Notes: a model not told the origin generated them from the letters alone. A DNA stretch of 34,909 bases from Actinomycetota bacterium (GCA_040905475.1 JBBDRM010000130.1:1-34909); one strand, 5' to 3'; counted from the stretch's first letter, positions 7,768 to 14,860 are shown. Numbers and translations are program-made.

Positions 7768-8481
7768 ATGTTCATCATCCGGCGGATCGTCTTCTTGCTT
7801 GCGATACCCCTCCTGTTGTTCCTCGGCGGCAGTGCCGTGATCGAGTCGTTCGCCGAATCGCAGCTGTCCAACGGGATGCGCTCGACCCTCGGACTGCGGG
7901 AGCGGCCGTCGGTCCAGATCGAAGCGTTCCCGATCATCCTTCGCGTCATCCAGGGTCGCATCCCTCGGATCACCGTCGAGGCTCACACCGTCGTTATCGA
8001 AGGGCTCGAGATCGCGGAGCTGTCGATGGACATGGAGGGCGTGGAGGCATCGGTCGATGTGCTTGTGCGCCAGAACAAGTTCGATCTCACGGTGGAGAGC
8101 GGCACCGGGTTCGCGCGCATCACCGAGGGTTCGATCAACGCCTTCATCGAAAGCGAGAAGAAGGACGTCACCGTGGCACTCCGCGCGGACGGGACCGTGG
8201 CCGTGACGGCCGACGAGGTCGTCGGCGGAACCCGTCGTCGTTTCGGTGCGACCGGGACCCTGGCCCTCGGAGGGCGCGTGCTCACCTTCAAACCCACGAG
8301 CTTCACGATGGACGGTAAGCCGGTCCCGCAGGCGTTCCGGGCGCGCGCGCGCGGCGAGACGACGTTCTCGGTCGAGATCCCGAAGCTCCCCGCCGGGATC
8401 GTGCCGAGCGAGGTGGTCGTGAACGAGGGGGAGCTGAGGCTGGTCGCGAACTTCGACACCTTCATCTTGAAGGTTCGTTAG
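7768..8481 (+). CDS. LmeA-like (DUF2993) phospholipid-binding protein
   Basis: 237 residues. An N-terminal hydrophobic segment (about 6-24, lipid anchor absent) exports or anchors the protein. The rest is a DUF2993 domain, a tubular lipid-binding fold: a short ESFAESQLSNGMRSTLGL segment, then alternating beta strands to the C-terminal NFDTFILKV. In mycobacteria LmeA binds phosphatidylinositol lipids in the periplasm and is needed for lipoglycan maturation. That function is inferred here from family and context, because cdsA, which feeds phosphatidylinositol synthesis, is directly upstream with zero spacing. Paralogues with other roles are common in actinobacteria, so I give no symbol. Confidence 0.8.
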   Translation: MFIIRRIVFLLAIPLLLFLGGSAVIESFAESQLSNGMRSTLGLRERPSVQIEAFPIILRVIQGRIPRITVEAHTVVIEGLEIAELSMDMEGVEASVDVLVRQNKFDLTVESGTGFARITEGSINAFIESEKKDVTVALRADGTVAVTADEVVGGTRRRFGATGTLALGGRVLTFKPTSFTMDGKPVPQAFRARARGETTFSVEIPKLPAGIVPSEVVVNEGELRLVANFDTFILKVR

Positions 8482-8527
8482 CCGCCCGGATCCGAGTTGT
8501 TGACCGAGCCCGCGAGCATTTATATCA

Positions 8528-8541
8528 TTGCAATAGTGCAA
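8528..8541. promoter_or_regulatory. Palindrome TTGCA-N4-TGCAA before the HTH regulator gene
   Basis: The sequence TTGCAATAGTGCAA is a perfect 5-bp inverted repeat with a 4-base centre. It lies 27 bases before the TTG start inside an AT-rich stretch (about 8519-8543) that is very unusual in this GC-rich window. Position and symmetry suggest the promoter/operator for autoregulation by the downstream winged-helix protein. Confidence 0.5.
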
Positions 8542-8567
8542 ACCCACCCTGAACAGGGGGAAGATAG

Positions 8568-9260
8568 TTGGCGTCACTGACAGGGGAACGGGATTCAAAG
8601 GTCGCGAAGGCCCTCGCGGCACCGACGCGCGCGTCGATCCTGGACCTGATCCGCGCCGAGGGGCCGCTCACCGCCAAGGAGGTCGCTGCTCGCGCCGGGC
8701 TCCATCCGAACGTCGCGCGCGGGCATCTCGATGTGCTCGTGGACGCGGGGCTCGCGACCGTGAAGTGGCGTCGGCTTCCGGCCGGCGGACGTCCGGCGAA
8801 GCTCTACGAGACGGCGCCGGCCCACCTCGAGCACGGAACGACGCTCGTCGCCGACATGCTCGCGACGCTGATCGAGCAGACCGGTTTCGTGTCCGAGCCG
8901 GCGCGCAAGGTCGCGTTCGAGACCGGCCAGCGTCTGGGCCGCCGCCACCGCCCGAGCTCCGAGCATCCGACGTTCGAGGAGCAGGTGATCTCGCTCGTCC
9001 GTGCGCTGTCCGAGGTGTCGGGCGCCACGCGGATCGCCGGCCGCGGCGAAGGCTGGGTCGAGCTCGAAGACCACGACTGCCCGTTCCGCGGCATCGCCTC
9101 GGGCCACCCCGAGCTCGCGTGCTCGCTCGACAAGGCGCTGAAGGAAGGGATCATGCAGGCGCTGGGGGCAGACACGTTCGTCGAGCAGGTGACGAGCGTC
9201 GCGTGGGGCGACGATGCGTGCCGCGAGGTCGTGCGTCTGCAGGTCGAGGGAAAGGTCTGA
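8568..9260 (+). CDS. SufR/COG2345-like winged-helix regulator with conserved cysteines
   Basis: 230 residues. The N-terminal ArsR/MarR-like winged helix (about 10-83) is LAAPTRASILDLIR, then a recognition helix around HPNVARGHLDVLVDAGL, and a wing with GGRPAKLYE. The C-terminal sensory half has Cys171 (DHDCPFRG), Cys185 (LACSLDKAL) and Cys218 (DDACREV). SufR-like relatives bind an Fe-S cluster through cysteines in this region and control Fe-S or sulfur genes. The first spacing (C-x13-C) resembles that pattern. The TTG start is preceded by GGGGGA at about 8556-8561. Genes for DUF4395, thioredoxin and DsrE-like proteins follow, so redox or sulfur sensing is a reasonable inference. Confidence 0.8.
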   Translation: MASLTGERDSKVAKALAAPTRASILDLIRAEGPLTAKEVAARAGLHPNVARGHLDVLVDAGLATVKWRRLPAGGRPAKLYETAPAHLEHGTTLVADMLATLIEQTGFVSEPARKVAFETGQRLGRRHRPSSEHPTFEEQVISLVRALSEVSGATRIAGRGEGWVELEDHDCPFRGIASGHPELACSLDKALKEGIMQALGADTFVEQVTSVAWGDDACREVVRLQVEGKV

Positions 9261-9261
9261 G

Positions 9262-9696
9262 ATGGCCTCGCGGATGATCGATCGCAACGCGCATCGCTGG
9301 GGCGCAGGGATCTCGGCGGTCGCGCTCCTGATCGGATACGCGCTCGACCTATCGTGGATGGTCCCGCTCATCGGCGGCGCTTTGGCGATCGGCGTCTTCT
9401 TCGGGCTCCGCTACTCGCCGCTCGGCGCCGCATACCGCTTCGCCAAGCGTACCTTCAAGCTGGACATCCCCGTGATCCCGGAAGAGGAGCCTCCGCCGCG
9501 CTTCGCGCAGGTCATGGGTTTCGCGATGCTCGCGCTCGGCTCGATCGGGTTCTACATCCTGGACAACCCTGCGATGGGGTGGACGTTCGGGCTGATCGTC
9601 GCGGCGTTGCAGACGCTGCTCGCGGTGACCGGGATCTGCGTCGGCTGCGAGATGTATCTGTTCGGGAAGCGACTCTCCGCGAAAGGTGCCGCGTGA
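9262..9696 (+). CDS. DUF4395 membrane protein
   Basis: 144 residues. It starts with the family motif IDRNAHRWGAG, has two hydrophobic segments (about 15-49), a cytoplasmic loop around 50-80, then two more (about 83-124). It ends with TGICVGCEMYL, whose CxxC (Cys126, Cys129) is the hallmark of DUF4395. The family has no established biochemical role; in actinobacteria it is commonly next to thioredoxin-like and sulfurtransferase genes. The ATG is one base after the upstream stop, and the stop overlaps the next gene's GTG (GTGA), so the three genes form one unit. I infer a part in transmembrane thiol or sulfur chemistry. Confidence 0.83.
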   Translation: MASRMIDRNAHRWGAGISAVALLIGYALDLSWMVPLIGGALAIGVFFGLRYSPLGAAYRFAKRTFKLDIPVIPEEEPPPRFAQVMGFAMLALGSIGFYILDNPAMGWTFGLIVAALQTLLAVTGICVGCEMYLFGKRLSAKGAA

Positions 9697-10220
9697 TCAC
9701 ACGGCTCCTCGTCATCGCGGGCGTCCTGGCCGCGTGCGGCGCGTTCGCGATGTGGTGGCGCAGCCGCGAAGGCCGGATGATCGCGGCGGACGGGTTCTTC
9801 GAGCCGGCCGACGTCGGGATCGGCGCAAAGGAGCGTCCGGCCGCGGTGCTCGTCGAGTTCTCCGGTGAGAATTGCGCGCCGTGCCGGATCGTCGAAGGAC
9901 GTCTCCATAAGCTGGCCGGCGAGCTGCCCGACGTTCGCGTCGTCTCGATCGATGCGGGGCAGCGGCTCGACCTCGCCGATCGCTACCGAGTTCGGCGCGT
10001 GCCGACCGTGTTCGTCACCGACCCGCAGCTGCACGTGATCTGGCGGGCGAGCGGCGTCGTGAGCGAGGAAGCGTTGCGCGGCGCGCTGCTCGGCCCCGAC
10101 TGGGCCGGGCGGCCGCACCCGACGATGGTGGATGCCGAACGTCCGCAGCTCAGAAGTCGAGGCAGGTCGCGCCGTCCTCGGCGAGCGAAGCAACGAACGC
10201 CGGCGCGCCCGCCTGCGTAA
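9693..10220 (+). CDS. Membrane-anchored thioredoxin-like protein
   Basis: 175 residues. Residues 2-22 form one membrane anchor, placing the domain outside the membrane. The thioredoxin fold has active site CAPC at 61-64 (ENCAPCRIVEGRL) and the cis-proline in RRVPTVF (Pro104). Its likely role is thiol-disulfide exchange, possibly with the CxxC of the co-translated DUF4395 protein. The start is GTG, overlapping the upstream TGA. The last 25 or so residues are Arg/Pro-rich and run antisense into the end of the convergent DsrE-like gene (71-bp overlap). They probably lie outside the folded domain. Confidence 0.85.
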   Translation: MITRLLVIAGVLAACGAFAMWWRSREGRMIAADGFFEPADVGIGAKERPAAVLVEFSGENCAPCRIVEGRLHKLAGELPDVRVVSIDAGQRLDLADRYRVRRVPTVFVTDPQLHVIWRASGVVSEEALRGALLGPDWAGRPHPTMVDAERPQLRSRGRSRRPRRAKQRTPARPPA

Positions 10221-10512
10221 CGCCCTGCCGCAGGTCCTCGACGTCCATGCCTCGGCGCATCAGACACTGGGTGCACGCGTAGATCGGCGTGCCCTCTCGT
10301 ACGGCTTCCCACAGATCGATCAGCGGGGGTGAGTGCGCGAGCTTCAACTCCTCGATGGCGCCGGGGCGCGCCAGCTCCACGCCGTCACCCATGAGCCATA
10401 GCTCGACGGCGACGCCGGAAACCAACGCCGTGGATGCGATCGTGAGCGCCTGTCCCACCGGCTCGGGCTCGCCGGAACCGTGCGTTAACCGAACGACGAA
10501 CTTGCTGGCCAT
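10150..10512 (-). CDS. DsrE-like small sulfur-relay family protein
   Basis: 120 residues with the DsrE/DsrF-like Rossmann-type pattern: a first strand KFVVRLTHG, a helix with PVGQALTIASTALVSG, strand VELWLMGDGVELAR, then TPIYACTQCLMRRGM with Cys80 and Cys83, and a C-terminal Cys117. Proteins of this family carry sulfane sulfur as a Cys persulfide or have related redox roles. The start ATG is supported by AAGGAG (complement of 10518-10523). The gene is convergent with the thioredoxin gene, overlapping it by 71 bp, and divergent from the small membrane protein gene. It fits the sulfur/redox theme of this segment. Confidence 0.78.
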   Translation of the reverse strand: MASKFVVRLTHGSGEPEPVGQALTIASTALVSGVAVELWLMGDGVELARPGAIEELKLAHSPPLIDLWEAVREGTPIYACTQCLMRRGMDVEDLRQGVTQAGAPAFVASLAEDGATCLDF

Positions 10513-10552
10513 GGGGTCTCCTTGGGACGGCTTTTGGTAGTGTAGCCGCGCC

Positions 10553-10714
10553 GTGACGATCGAGATCTCGTTCATCATCCTTCTCCTTTTCATGCTCGGA
10601 CTCTCCGGCGTGATCGGGCTCGTCGTCGTCGCGCGTATCGTCGAGCCGCGCGGCCTGAAGGTCCTTTCGCAGCGGCTGATCGGCCTCCCTCGTGAGAAGA
10701 AGAAGAGATCATGA
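10553..10714 (+). CDS. 53-residue single-span membrane protein upstream of an acyl-CoA dehydrogenase
   Basis: GTG start, 53 codons, TGA at 10712-10714 overlapping the ATG of the dehydrogenase gene (ATGA). The protein starts MTIEISFIILLLFMLGL, continues as one long hydrophobic helix to about residue 30, and ends with a basic tail (PREKKKRS). It would be an N-out or N-in single-span protein with a cytosolic basic tail. I recognise no family. Support is the coding-like composition, the stop-start overlap, and a TAGTGT hexamer at 10538-10543, 9 bases before the start, as in other leaderless genes here. It could recruit the following enzyme to the membrane; that is only a guess. Confidence 0.65.
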   Translation: MTIEISFIILLLFMLGLSGVIGLVVVARIVEPRGLKVLSQRLIGLPREKKKRS

Positions 10715-11871
10715 GCCTTTCCTTCGCGTTCTCCGAGGAGCAGCTCGCGTTCCGGAAGTCCGTCCAGGAATTCGCCGAGAAGGTCGTGGCGCCGGGCGCG
10801 GACGAGCGCGATCGCGAGGGCCGCTTCGACATGGACGTGTGGCGGGCGTGCGGCGAGTTCGGTCTGTGCGGCCTGCCGATCCCCGAGGAGTACGGCGGTT
10901 CGGGCGCCGACATCATCACGACCAACCTCGCGATCGAGGCGCTGGAGGAAGGCGGGCGTGACTCGGGGCTGCTCCTCTCGCTAGGCGCGCATATCTGTAT
11001 CGGCGCGGTGCCGATCTGGCTCCACGGCACCGAGGAGCAGAAACGCGAGTACCTCCCGAAGCTCTGCAGCGGTGAGTGGATCGGCGCGTTCGCGATCACC
11101 GAGCCCGAAGCCGGCTCGGACGCGGCCGGGATCAAGACCCGGGCGGTGCGCGACGGCGATAACTGGGTGCTCAACGGATCGAAGACGTTCATCACCAACG
11201 GTCCGACGGCCGAGATCATCAACGTCGTCGCGGTGACCGACCCCGAGGCCGCGTCGGGTCAGCGGATGTCGTGCTTCATCGTGCGCAAGGACACCCCGGG
11301 GCTCGAGATCGGCAAGCACCTCGACAAGATGGGCAATCGTTCCTCGCCGACGTCGGAGCTCTATTTCCGAGACATGGTCGTGCCGCACTCGAGCATGCTC
11401 GGGCCCGAGGGATCGGCGCTGTGGAAGGTCGGCTTCGAGTGCTTCGACTGGGAGCGGTGCACCATGATCGCCTCGGGGATCGGCGGGATGGAGGCTCAGC
11501 TTCGGGGCTGCATCGAGTACGTGAAGCAGCGCACGGCCTTCGGTCAGCCGATCGGCTCCTTCGAGATGATCCAGGACAAGCTCGCCCGGATGCGGGTCAA
11601 TATCAACACGGCTCGATGGGTGCTCTACCACGCGGCCTGGCTCAAGCAGGAAGGCCTGCCGCACCAGCAGGAAGCCTCGATCGCGAAGTATCACGTCGCC
11701 GAGGTCTCGATGCAGAACGCGCTCGAGGCGGTGCAGATCTTCGGCGGCTACGGCTACCTCAAGGAATTCCCCGTCGAGCGCTCGATCCGCGACGCGAAGC
11801 TCGCGTCGATCGGCGGCGGGACCAGCGAGATCCAGAAGCTGATCATCGCGAGGACCCTGCTCGGGGAGTAG
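10711..11871 (+). CDS. Acyl-CoA dehydrogenase (IVD/LCAD-type catalytic site)
   Basis: 386 residues, full-length. It is an FAD enzyme introducing the alpha-beta double bond into acyl-CoAs. Visible blocks are YGGSGAD (61-67), AFAITEPEAGSD (126-137), WVLNGSKTFITNG (152-164), the R-T-A-F-G motif near 274, QIFGGYGYL (342-350) and DAKLASIGGGTSEIQ (361-375). The usual catalytic Glu of MCAD-like enzymes (in YEGT) is Gly369 here. A Glu at the alternative helix-G site, FDWER (Glu248), is present, as in isovaleryl-CoA and long-chain dehydrogenases. Short branched or long acyl chains are therefore possible substrates. Coupled to the small membrane protein upstream; a cyclase gene starts 5 bases downstream. 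Confidence 0.93.
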   Translation: MSLSFAFSEEQLAFRKSVQEFAEKVVAPGADERDREGRFDMDVWRACGEFGLCGLPIPEEYGGSGADIITTNLAIEALEEGGRDSGLLLSLGAHICIGAVPIWLHGTEEQKREYLPKLCSGEWIGAFAITEPEAGSDAAGIKTRAVRDGDNWVLNGSKTFITNGPTAEIINVVAVTDPEAASGQRMSCFIVRKDTPGLEIGKHLDKMGNRSSPTSELYFRDMVVPHSSMLGPEGSALWKVGFECFDWERCTMIASGIGGMEAQLRGCIEYVKQRTAFGQPIGSFEMIQDKLARMRVNINTARWVLYHAAWLKQEGLPHQQEASIAKYHVAEVSMQNALEAVQIFGGYGYLKEFPVERSIRDAKLASIGGGTSEIQKLIIARTLLGE

Positions 11872-11876
11872 CGGTC

Positions 11877-13073
11877 GTGTCGTCCGGTCTCCCGAGTCAT
11901 CCCATACTTGCGGCAGTCGCCGGTCAGCTCGAGCGAGTCAGGATGGCGGCCATTATCGCCGACCAAGACATGCGGATGGCCTGGTTCTCTTCGGAGTTCG
12001 AACGGCTGTTCGGCGAAGGCGTCGTCGAGGGTTGGCATGGGCTGCACTACGCAGAGTTCAGCCTGAGCAAAGAGTTCCTGGCCAAGTCATCCCAGAGGAG
12101 CGTTCAGCGCAGCGGTCTCGACCTTCTTCCCATGTTGATCGACCACACTCCGGGAGGGCGGGAAGGGATGCGGAACATCCTGACGTCGATGCTCGGCGCG
12201 GAGGCTGCAGCCATCGTCGATCAAGTGGCCGAGCGGCAGGATCCGTTGTGGATGACGTCGGTCAAGTTCACGCCGGGCGAGGGGATGGCCCCAGTAAATA
12301 CGACTGGACTGACGGCGGAGATCCACGACAGAGAGGGTCGCTTCATCGGGGCGGCAGCCGTCTTCTTCGCGCCGCTGCCGTTTCGGCTCGTCTCTTTCCT
12401 TGCGCGCGGCGACGAAGCGGCCCTCGAACGAATGGCGCGCTTGACGAAGCCCGGCCGGCATTCGGCTGCGATCTTGTTCGCGGACCTGCAATCGTCGGGC
12501 GTATTGTCGCGCCGCCTCCCGAGTGCCGTGTATTTCAGTCTGGTGAGGGCACTCGTCACGGCGATCGACCGGGTCGTCATCGACCATCAAGGGGTCGTGG
12601 GACGACATGCGGGAGACGGGGCGACATCATTCTTCCTAACGGATGATCTCGGCTCTCCGTCATCGAGCGCACGAGCGGCGATCGGGGCTGCCCGCGAGAT
12701 CCGGAAGGTTGTTCAAGACGTGGCAGCAGGATTCGAAGGGGAGACGAACGGCCTGATCTCGGCCAAGGGCTGTCCGATGAACGTTGGAATTCACTGGGGC
12801 AGCTCTCTGTACATGGGTCAACTGGTGACCGATGGACGCCTCGAGGTCACGGCGCTCGGTGACGCGGTCAACGAATGTGCTCGCATCCAGGAGACGGCGA
12901 GGGACGGACAGATCCTCGCCTCAAAGGCAGTCCTGGAGAACCTCGGGTCGAGCGACGCAGCAGCGCTCGACGTCGACCCCGATGCTCTGTCCTACTCGTC
13001 GATCGCCGAGATCCCAACCGCGTCCGAAAAGGCGATCCGCGACGCCGGCGGCATCGCCGTAGCTTCGCTCTAG
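11877..13073 (+). CDS. PAS-like domain plus class III nucleotidyl cyclase
   Basis: 398 residues. The N-terminal region (about 15-170) has a PAS-like beginning (AAIIADQDMRMAWFSSEFERLFG) and a second part ending in EIHDREGRFIGAAAVFF, suggesting a sensory domain. The cyclase homology domain runs from about 195 to 375. The metal Asps are Asp203 (ILFADLQSSG) and Asp247 (HAGDGATSFF), and the transition-state pair Asn332/Arg336 is in ALGDAVNECARI. The positions that read the base look like Arg243 (usual Lys) and Thr325 (Asp in many adenylate cyclases, Thr in class IIIb). ATP use is likely but not certain. The protein is soluble, with no TM segment. GTG start 5 bases after the dehydrogenase stop, so co-transcription is likely. 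Confidence 0.83.
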   Translation: MSSGLPSHPILAAVAGQLERVRMAAIIADQDMRMAWFSSEFERLFGEGVVEGWHGLHYAEFSLSKEFLAKSSQRSVQRSGLDLLPMLIDHTPGGREGMRNILTSMLGAEAAAIVDQVAERQDPLWMTSVKFTPGEGMAPVNTTGLTAEIHDREGRFIGAAAVFFAPLPFRLVSFLARGDEAALERMARLTKPGRHSAAILFADLQSSGVLSRRLPSAVYFSLVRALVTAIDRVVIDHQGVVGRHAGDGATSFFLTDDLGSPSSSARAAIGAAREIRKVVQDVAAGFEGETNGLISAKGCPMNVGIHWGSSLYMGQLVTDGRLEVTALGDAVNECARIQETARDGQILASKAVLENLGSSDAAALDVDPDALSYSSIAEIPTASEKAIRDAGGIAVASL

Positions 13074-13125
13074 TCCCGAAAGCTCTGCCCGTTCATCCCG
13101 AGTCGGCGAGGCGCGTTCCCAGAAG

Positions 13126-13152
13126 TGTCAGACATGTCAGACGTGTCAGACG
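13126..13152. repeat. Three tandem 9-bp repeats TGTCAGAC(A/G)
   Basis: TGTCAGACA, TGTCAGACG and TGTCAGACG follow one another without spacing. The unit TGTCNGACA is the same symmetric 9-mer found twice in the palindrome at 3735-3766. The array lies in the 110-bp gap between the 3' ends of the cyclase and ParB-like genes, enclosed by an inverted pair TTCCCAG (13116-13122) and CTGGGAA (13170-13176). Too short for CRISPR. Confidence 0.7.
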
Positions 13153-13164
13153 CTTCCGAGAAGC
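13152..13164. terminator. Small hairpin between convergent genes
   Basis: GCTTC-CGA-GAAGC is a perfect 5-bp stem with a 3-base loop, located between two convergent gene ends and inside the outer TTCCCAG/CTGGGAA pair. It may act as a bidirectional terminator. There is no T-run on either side. Confidence 0.35.
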
Positions 13165-13183
13165 ACCGCCTGGGAAAGGCCGG

Positions 13184-14014
13184 TTAGTCGCCCCCGGCGC
13201 GCAGCGCCTTCTCGGGATGGTCCTTCAGTTCTTCGAGCTTCGCGAGCATCTTCTCGAACGTCTCGTCGAACGACGCCTGCTTCCGCGTGCGTTTCAGCGG
13301 GTTCGCGTACGAGATGATCTGTGCACCGACGAACTGGTGCCAGGCGCCGATCTCCTTGAGCTTGTTCGCGACCTCCTTCACCGCCGCGTCGGCCGCGAGC
13401 ACCTTGGCCGCGCGCTCTTCGCGCAACGGGAGCGTTTCCGCTAGGGGTCGTTCCTGGAAGCCGTCGCACTTCTTCAAGATCGGCTCGAAGGAGCTGCCCG
13501 CCAGCCGTCCCGACCTCTCGTACGCGATGCCGAGCGTCACGTAGTGCGCCTGCTCGATCGAATCGAGGATCTGGCCGTCGTCCTCCGGCAGGTCGGGCTC
13601 GGCCTCGACCATCTCTCGGTAGATGGAGAGCGCGACAGACGAGCGCTCGCGGATGTTCGGTTCCTTCTCCACGTTGAGGCCGAGCATCTTCCGGGCGACC
13701 TCGAACGGAACCACGACCGCCGGCATCTCCTTCATGCCGAGCGCCTGCGCGGCGAGGAACCGGTGCTGGCCGTCCACGATCAGGTAGGGATCACCGGCGT
13801 CGGCCGGCGGCACGACGACCACCGGGGCGAGGAAGCCGATGCGCTCGATCGATGCCACGACACGCTTAACGTGCGTGTCGCTGGGCTTGCGCTGATGGGA
13901 GATAACCTGCATCTCGTTCGTCGGCAGCACCATGAACGTCAGGCCCTGTTTCTTGTGCGGCTCGACGAACGCGAGACCTTCGGGCTCCTTCTTGCTCTGC
14001 GTCTTCGTCGTCAT
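13184..14014 (-). CDS. ParB-like nuclease-fold protein
   Basis: 276 residues. The N-terminal ParB/Srx-type domain (about 28-120) has the pattern HVKRVVASIERIGFLAPVVV and the conserved motif YLIVDGQHRFLAAQALG (DGQHR corresponds to the catalytic or CTP-contact box). The C-terminal part is helical and charged, ending in KMLAKLEELKDHPEKAL, perhaps for oligomerisation. No ParA partner or parS-like site is nearby, so it is not the chromosome partition protein; a solitary ParB-domain regulator or a nuclease are alternatives. ATG start, 7 bases after the hydrolase stop on the same strand; no clear Shine-Dalgarno, suggesting coupling. Confidence 0.8.
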   Translation of the reverse strand: MTTKTQSKKEPEGLAFVEPHKKQGLTFMVLPTNEMQVISHQRKPSDTHVKRVVASIERIGFLAPVVVVPPADAGDPYLIVDGQHRFLAAQALGMKEMPAVVVPFEVARKMLGLNVEKEPNIRERSSVALSIYREMVEAEPDLPEDDGQILDSIEQAHYVTLGIAYERSGRLAGSSFEPILKKCDGFQERPLAETLPLREERAAKVLAADAAVKEVANKLKEIGAWHQFVGAQIISYANPLKRTRKQASFDETFEKMLAKLEELKDHPEKALRAGGD

Positions 14015-14021
14015 CGATGCG

Positions 14022-14807
14022 TCAGTTGGCTCGCAGGAACTCCAGGATCACGCGGTTGAACTCCTGCGCGTTCTCGGCGGAGAACGCGTGACCGCCGTCG
14101 AGCATCTCGAGCCGCGATCCGGGGATCGACTTGTGCACGATCTCGGCAAGTTCTGGCGGAACCATGAAGTCCCGCCGCGCGCCCATCACGAGCGTCGGCG
14201 CTTCGACTTGTGCGAGCTGCTCGCGCGTGTCGTGGGCGTGAACGGCCGCGATCTGGTTGGCGAACGTGTCCGGCGGGGGCGGCTCCGCGAGGATCAGCTG
14301 CTCGATCGTCGCGACCACGTCGGGCTGGTTGATGATCATGTTCGGGGTGAACAGCCACAGCAGCACGGACCGCGCGAACGCCTCGCGATCGAACTCGGTG
14401 GCCATGTGGCCCATCTCGCCGAGCCGCTCGAGCCACTGGTTCGGATGACACCAGGTCGCGGCCAGCGTCAGCGAGCGGATCCGCTCCGGCACCTTGAGCG
14501 CGACGTGCTGCGCGATCGCGCCGCCCATCGAGATCCCGAGCACGTGCGCGCGCTCGATCCCCGCGTCGTCGAGCACGGCGATCGCGTCGGTCGCCATCTG
14601 CTCCATCGTGTACGGACCGGGCGGACTCGACGACCGGCCGACCCCGCGGTTGTCGAACGTGATGCAGGTGTAGTGGGGAGCGAACGCGGCCGTCTGGAGG
14701 ATCCACATCCGGGCGTCCGACAGGAACCCCATGATCATCAGCAGCGGGTCGCCCTGACCGGTGAGGTCGTAGGCGATATCGGCGTCTCCGGATCGAACCA
14801 TCGGCAT
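14022..14807 (-). CDS. Alpha/beta hydrolase
   Basis: 261 residues. Motifs in order are FDNRGVGRSS (51-60), nucleophile elbow GISMGG with Ser93, acid Asp213 in GARRDFMVPP, and His240 in LDGGHAFSAE. The overall pattern (IAYDLTGQGDPLLMIMG at the start) is that of esterases or ring-product hydrolases of the 3-oxoadipate enol-lactonase/haloperoxidase-like type; the substrate is not predictable. The ATG is preceded by AGGAGGT (complement of 14814-14820), a strong ribosome site. It is upstream of the ParB-like gene and divergent from the YgfZ-like gene. Confidence 0.87.
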   Translation of the reverse strand: MPMVRSGDADIAYDLTGQGDPLLMIMGFLSDARMWILQTAAFAPHYTCITFDNRGVGRSSSPPGPYTMEQMATDAIAVLDDAGIERAHVLGISMGGAIAQHVALKVPERIRSLTLAATWCHPNQWLERLGEMGHMATEFDREAFARSVLLWLFTPNMIINQPDVVATIEQLILAEPPPPDTFANQIAAVHAHDTREQLAQVEAPTLVMGARRDFMVPPELAEIVHKSIPGSRLEMLDGGHAFSAENAQEFNRVILEFLRAN

Positions 14808-14847
14808 GGGGGTACCTCCTCGGGAAGGTGACTCTACCGGGCGGCGT

Positions 14848-14853
14848 TACAGT
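14848..14853 (+). promoter_or_regulatory. -10 element for leaderless ygfZ-like gene
   Basis: TACAGT is followed by 7 bases and the ATG at 14861, with no proper Shine-Dalgarno. The arrangement predicts a transcript starting at or next to the ATG. Confidence 0.5.
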
Positions 14854-14860
14854 GGGAGAA

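Noticed and set aside
6607-8622. A 671-codon open frame on the minus strand opposite the MMPL C-terminal half, cdsA and the LmeA-like gene
   Set aside because: It is Arg/Glu/Asp-rich antisense sequence across three clear genes; no family motif.
13126-13152. CRISPR-like array
   Set aside because: Units are 9 bp without spacers and no cas gene is present.
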